A stretch of DNA of 8,885 nt from Treponema sp. (lineage in GTDB: Bacteria; Spirochaetota; Spirochaetia; Treponematales; Breznakiellaceae): assembly GCA_031266635.1 (NCBI GenBank), contig JAISAN010000100.1, positions 1 to 8,885 on the forward strand, read 5' to 3'. The translations under genes were made by a program, and so were the position numbers. This document shows positions 7,106-8,885 of this stretch, in pieces. The notes below the pieces were generated by a model. That model did not search any database, was not told the DNA's origin, and saw only the letters and a list, made by a program, of their open reading frames with translations. The stretch's first letter is position 1, and every line of letters begins with the position of its first letter.

Positions 7106-7124
7106 TGGTATAATAGCCTAGCTA
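7106..7124 (+). promoter_or_regulatory. Putative extended -10 promoter P2 with small palindrome at the start site
   Basis: TG-G-TATAAT (7106-7114) is a perfect extended -10 box, although no -35 stands 17 nt upstream. It lies 17 nt downstream of the P1 -10 box and would start transcription just after TAGC-CTA-GCTA (7114-7124), a small palindrome that overlaps the expected start. P1 and P2 could be alternatives or only one may work. Confidence 0.45.
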
Positions 7125-7146
7125 AACCGGATAAAAGGGGGACTAT

Positions 7147-7293
7147 ATGAGAATCATACGAACTTCTTTGTTAGATAAGTCTACCCCCCCCCCCCCCAGA
7201 ATTTTTAACACTAACGTTTTGTTTTTTCATATACTCAAACTCCGCGGTGATACCCGGCGGGATATTTCTGTCTGCGGAGGCGCGGTATGTTAA
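7147..7293 (+). CDS. Short leader ORF (48 aa) containing a C14 tract
   Basis: An ATG at 7147 stands 5 nt after GGGGG (7137-7141), a usable ribosome site, and downstream of two promoter candidates. The frame runs MRIIRTSLLDKST, then four Pro codons made of the C tract, and ends with TAA at 7291-7293. That stop overlaps the ATG (7287) of the next gene, so ribosomes finishing here would arrive at the next start. The peptide is not recognised and has no signal peptide or clear domain; its second half after the tract has Cys codons and a RGDTRRD stretch. It may be a regulatory leader whose sequence does not matter, a decayed gene start, or no gene at all. Confidence 0.35.
   Translation: MRIIRTSLLDKSTPPPPRIFNTNVLFFHILKLRGDTRRDISVCGGAVC
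7184..7197 (+). repeat. Homopolymer run of 14 C
   Basis: Fourteen consecutive C residues lie between the promoter candidates and the start of the putative lipoprotein gene, inside the leader ORF. Runs of this length are prone to slippage. In pathogenic treponemes and other bacteria, poly-G/C tracts near surface protein genes cause phase variation. With 14 C (or 13) the leader frame ends overlapping the downstream start; with 15 C it would hit TAA at 7206-7208 about 80 nt short of it. The count could also be inexact, since long homopolymers are hard to sequence. Confidence 0.9.
7276..7280 (+). promoter_or_regulatory. Ribosome binding site GGAGG for the 7287 start
   Basis: GGAGG stands 6 nt before the ATG at 7287. 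The next in-frame ATG at 7341 has no such site, so this supports the upstream start. Confidence 0.7.
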
Positions 7294-8537
7294 AGATTAA
7301 GGCGGTGCCAGGCACCTTTTCTGCGGTATATAATTGCTGCATGAAAAATATAAATAAATTAAAAACATTTGTGGGCGGAGTGGGCGAGAAAATAACTGAA
7401 AAGGCGGGTGCAGTGGCTGCGAAAGCGGAATACGTTCTTGACGTAGTGCGCGACAAAGCGGGCAAAGCGGTTGGAATGGTGCGTGACAAAGCGGGGAACC
7501 TTATGGAAATCATCACGGAAAACCTTCCTGCTGTTGTCAAAGCCGTTGCGTTGTCCGGTTTAATTGCTATTGCTGTCGGCACTGGCAGCATAATGGTGAG
7601 TTGCGACCTCGGTACAGGCAACACCCCCGGCGGAAATGAAAAAGGCGAAGACGACGAAAAGGAGAAGGGAAAAGAAGACGAAAAAGATAAAGAAAAGGAT
7701 TGGAAGACTCCTAATGCAGCCCATCGTGTTGTTTCTCCCGTTACTGCTGTTCGTAAAATAGAAGAAAATAATACGCAACTTGCTGTCACACTGGGAATTA
7801 CAGGCACCGCTACGTCCGTTGCCGGCGAAGTTGACGACATGCGATGGAATATTGACATTTATGACAAGGCTCGTAAAAATTCAAACATCACCAAGGGCAT
7901 GCCCAGTCCAGAATTTTTGGACAAAATACTTGATTTTAATACTTATGCGTTTGTACAGGGTCACAATACTTTGAAAAGTGCTAAATATAACAATATGAAT
8001 TCATTTGATTTTATAACTGATGCTATTACAAATTTAGATGGTATGGTAAAAGACGAAGATAAGGAATTATTTAAGGCATATATTAAGGCATTGCGCGGTG
8101 TAAACTTTATATCGGCAAGAGACCAAGTAAATAATGATTACGACACGTCAATTAATTTGGGTAACGGTTCAACTACTGTTGGCGCTCTGCTGCAAAATAT
8201 TAACAATCTTAACGGCGAAGGCACTGATTATGAAATGACGGGAGCGTATCCTGCTTCTGCTGATTTACACGCAGCAGCCTCCGCCTTATTGCCGAATGCC
8301 GACAACGCTTATCCGGGTTTAATTAAGGATGTTATTACCGAAATGGGGAATTACGAACAGTTGCTTGGTTTCTTGACACGGGCGTATTCGTTTGGTAAAT
8401 TTGACATAACATTTGAACAGGAAGCGTATAGTGCAATATCTACCGCAACTGGTGGCAGGGCAGGGAGTGGTATTATGATTGACAAACCGGAATATTATAC
8501 TCAAAACCAAAGTCAAAGCATGCAAATGGGGCAATAA
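7287..8537 (+). CDS. Hypothetical lipoprotein-like protein with amphipathic repeats and charged linker
   Basis: I do not recognise this 416-residue protein. From the ATG at 7287 its layout is: a short leader (1-18) partly encoded by a palindromic repeat; an Ala/Lys-rich amphipathic stretch (20-80) with an 11-residue repeat, VRDKAG at 54-59 and again at 65-70; a hydrophobic segment (82-103) ending IMVSC, with Cys106 a possible lipidation site; a linker of almost only Glu, Asp, Lys and Gly (118-138); and a soluble C-terminal domain (140-416) with no Cys and many Asn, Asp and Tyr. The lipobox is lax, as spirochaete ones often are, and the roughly 80 residues before it are far longer than a normal signal peptide, so a simple membrane anchor is an alternative. 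The ATG at 7341 is another possible start. The gene is visibly poorer in G+C than the atp genes. A surface or periplasmic location is inferred; function is unknown. Confidence 0.82.
   Translation: MLKIKAVPGTFSAVYNCCMKNINKLKTFVGGVGEKITEKAGAVAAKAEYVLDVVRDKAGKAVGMVRDKAGNLMEIITENLPAVVKAVALSGLIAIAVGTGSIMVSCDLGTGNTPGGNEKGEDDEKEKGKEDEKDKEKDWKTPNAAHRVVSPVTAVRKIEENNTQLAVTLGITGTATSVAGEVDDMRWNIDIYDKARKNSNITKGMPSPEFLDKILDFNTYAFVQGHNTLKSAKYNNMNSFDFITDAITNLDGMVKDEDKELFKAYIKALRGVNFISARDQVNNDYDTSINLGNGSTTVGALLQNINNLNGEGTDYEMTGAYPASADLHAAASALLPNADNAYPGLIKDVITEMGNYEQLLGFLTRAYSFGKFDITFEQEAYSAISTATGGRAGSGIMIDKPEYYTQNQSQSMQMGQ
7304..7316. repeat. Perfect palindrome GGTGCC-A-GGCACC, probable repetitive extragenic element
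   Basis: Thirteen bases form a perfect palindrome around a central A, followed by TTTT. This core resembles the short repeated palindromes scattered in many bacterial genomes, some tied to REP-associated (RAYT) transposases. Here it lies 17 bases after the ATG at 7287 and, when translated, gives AVPGTF (residues 6-11), a peptide that looks like translated repeat rather than real protein. No transposase gene is in the window. Confidence 0.6.
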
Positions 8538-8547
8538 TTTATCCTAT

Positions 8548-8576
8548 AAAAAACGGCGGGTTACCGCCGTTTTTTT
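8548..8576 (+). terminator. Intrinsic terminator after the putative lipoprotein gene
   Basis: ACGGCGG-GTTA-CCGCCGT forms a strong stem with a 4-nt loop, extended by an A run pairing with the following T run. It begins 10 nt after the stop codon at 8537. The A run on the left side means it may also work for minus-strand transcripts. Confidence 0.9.
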
Positions 8577-8582
8577 GTTTGC

Positions 8583-8611
8583 TTGACTTTATTGATAAAA
8601 CATACTATCAT
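8583..8611 (+). promoter_or_regulatory. Putative promoter of the small RNA
   Basis: TTGACT (8583-8588) and TATCAT (8606-8611) are each one base from consensus and 17 nt apart. Directly behind a terminator, this promoter would start a separate transcript at about 8618. Confidence 0.6.
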
Positions 8612-8617
8612 TTAAAA

Positions 8618-8700
8618 TGCCACTAGGGGAGGCGGCGGTTAGGTGACGACCTCGAATAGCCTCCTCTGCCACGAGCCGGCCTCACAAGGGCCGGGTTTTT
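8618..8700 (+). ncRNA. Candidate structured small RNA, about 80 nt, unrecognised family
   Basis: Between a good promoter and a terminator lies a compact fold. An outer stem pairs AGGGGAGGC (8625-8633) with GCCTCCTCT (8659-8667), nine pairs with one G-U. Inside it is AGGT-GACG-ACCT (8641-8652). The terminator hairpin follows within a few bases. I see no start codon with ribosome site in it. It does not match SRP RNA, 6S RNA, tmRNA, RNase P or a common riboswitch as far as I can judge. The 5' side contains GGGGAGG, which could pair with or mimic a ribosome site. It converges on the decayed toxin-antitoxin genes at the right edge and could be antisense to their mRNA tail. The start position is estimated from the promoter. 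Confidence 0.55.
8676..8700 (+). terminator. Intrinsic terminator of the small RNA
   Basis: CCGGCC (8676-8681) pairs with GGCCGG (8689-8694) around a short loop that may add one T-G pair, and five T follow (8696-8700). On the other strand the hairpin has no T run after it, so it reads as a plus-strand terminator. Confidence 0.75.
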
Positions 8701-8802
8701 AATGCCCTGGCAGGATTGTGCCCACTATAGCCCGCAGTTCATCGTAGTCCCATGCTCAACGTAAAAGATGACAGTCGCCATATTCATATCAACAAGGAAT
8801 TG
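8699..8802 (-). pseudogene. Possible decayed DUF5615-like (PIN-type) toxin remnant
   Basis: Directly behind the DUF433-like stop, and in the same frame, the minus strand reads QFLVDMNM (8802-8779). This resembles the first strand of DUF5615 proteins, whose Asp belongs to a PIN-like active site and which are normally encoded just after DUF433. No start codon precedes it, the frame continues only to a TAG at 8727-8725, and it loses similarity after these residues. In another frame the same stretch ends AWDYDELRAIVGTILPGH and TAA (8701-8699), which looks protein-like but belongs to no family I can name. A frameshifted and shortened gene is the simplest reading; chance similarity of eight residues is possible. 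Confidence 0.3.
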
Positions 8803-8805
8803 CCC

Positions 8806-8885
8806 TTACGCCTCAACAAGGGCCGCTGTATGGCCCTGGGCAAGCCATGCGGCAAATTGAAGGGCCTGCAAAATATCTTCCCGTT
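8806..8885 (-). CDS. DUF433-like antitoxin, only the C-terminal end in window
   Basis: From 8883 to the TAA at 8808-8806 the minus strand reads REDILQALQFAAWLAQ and nine more residues. This fits the end of DUF433 proteins, where a winged-helix-type domain closes with a helix of the pattern EEDI-AAL-YAA. DUF433 proteins are usually antitoxins of two-gene modules with a DUF5615 toxin. The start and most of the gene are to the right of the window, so it is not known whether it is whole. Only 25 residues are available, and the call rests on that pattern plus the toxin-like start following it. Confidence 0.55.
   Translation of the reverse strand, partial: REDILQALQFAAWLAQGHTAALVEA

Noticed and set aside
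7235..7858. Minus-strand frame (207 codons) opposite the lipoprotein-like gene, rich in Ser, Phe and Pro
   Set aside because: The Ser/Phe run is the complement of the Glu/Lys-rich linker. There is no ribosome site or family match, and it opposes a gene with its own promoter, ribosome site and terminator.
8618..8700. Reading the structured RNA as a 4.5S/SRP RNA, 6S RNA or a known riboswitch
   Set aside because: It lacks the SRP tetraloop and symmetric loop motif and the long bulged helix of 6S RNA, and there is no downstream gene on the plus strand within the window for a riboswitch to control.
8699..8755. Minus-strand tail AWDYDELRAIVGTILPGH as the end of a HepT/DUF86-type protein
   Set aside because: The likeness is limited to a few acidic and aromatic residues, and the frame has a stop at 8758-8756 with no gene upstream.

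Overview
The left three quarters of the window (1-6877) is one minus-strand operon for a complete F-type (F1Fo) ATP synthase. Read in the direction of transcription it runs: a small RsbRD_N-like gene, atpB (a), atpE (c), atpF (b), atpH (delta), atpA (alpha), atpG (gamma), atpD (beta) and atpC (epsilon), the last cut by the left window edge. All eight structural subunits appear once, in canonical order, with junctions from a 1-nt overlap to gaps of 7 nt or less, except three wider ones: 32 nt before atpB, 93 nt before atpE and 63 nt before atpD. The last two hold small hairpins. Catalytic and coupling residues are intact, so this looks like a working enzyme. The c subunit lacks the residues of the Na+ signature, so H+ coupling is the better guess. 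There is no atpI; its usual place is taken by a stand-alone gene that resembles the RsbRD N-terminal sensor domain.

The region 6878-7146 is a divergent intergenic stretch. It carries a likely promoter for the atp operon, placed so that transcription would start at the first codon, and plus-strand promoter candidates for the right-hand gene. The right-hand gene (7287-8537) encodes an unrecognised, probably lipid-anchored protein with an unusual N-terminal part: amphipathic repeats, one hydrophobic segment ending in a cysteine, and a highly charged linker. It is preceded by a 48-codon leader ORF that contains a run of 14 C and overlaps the start codon of the downstream gene. This arrangement suggests, but does not prove, length-variation (phase) control. 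A perfect GGTGCC-A-GGCACC palindrome of the repetitive kind sits at the beginning of the gene. A clear intrinsic terminator follows the gene.

Downstream (8583-8700) lies what looks like a free-standing small RNA gene: a good promoter, a compact stem with a nested hairpin, then an intrinsic terminator, and no convincing reading frame. At the right edge, on the minus strand, is the C-terminal end of a DUF433-like antitoxin, followed by what appears to be a decayed start of its DUF5615-like toxin partner.

The organism cannot be named with certainty. The atp genes are visibly GC-rich while the right-hand gene is more AT-rich. The lax lipobox and homopolymer tract upstream of a surface-type protein gene are reminiscent of spirochaetes (for example host-associated treponemes), but this is an inference from style, not from a recognised marker.
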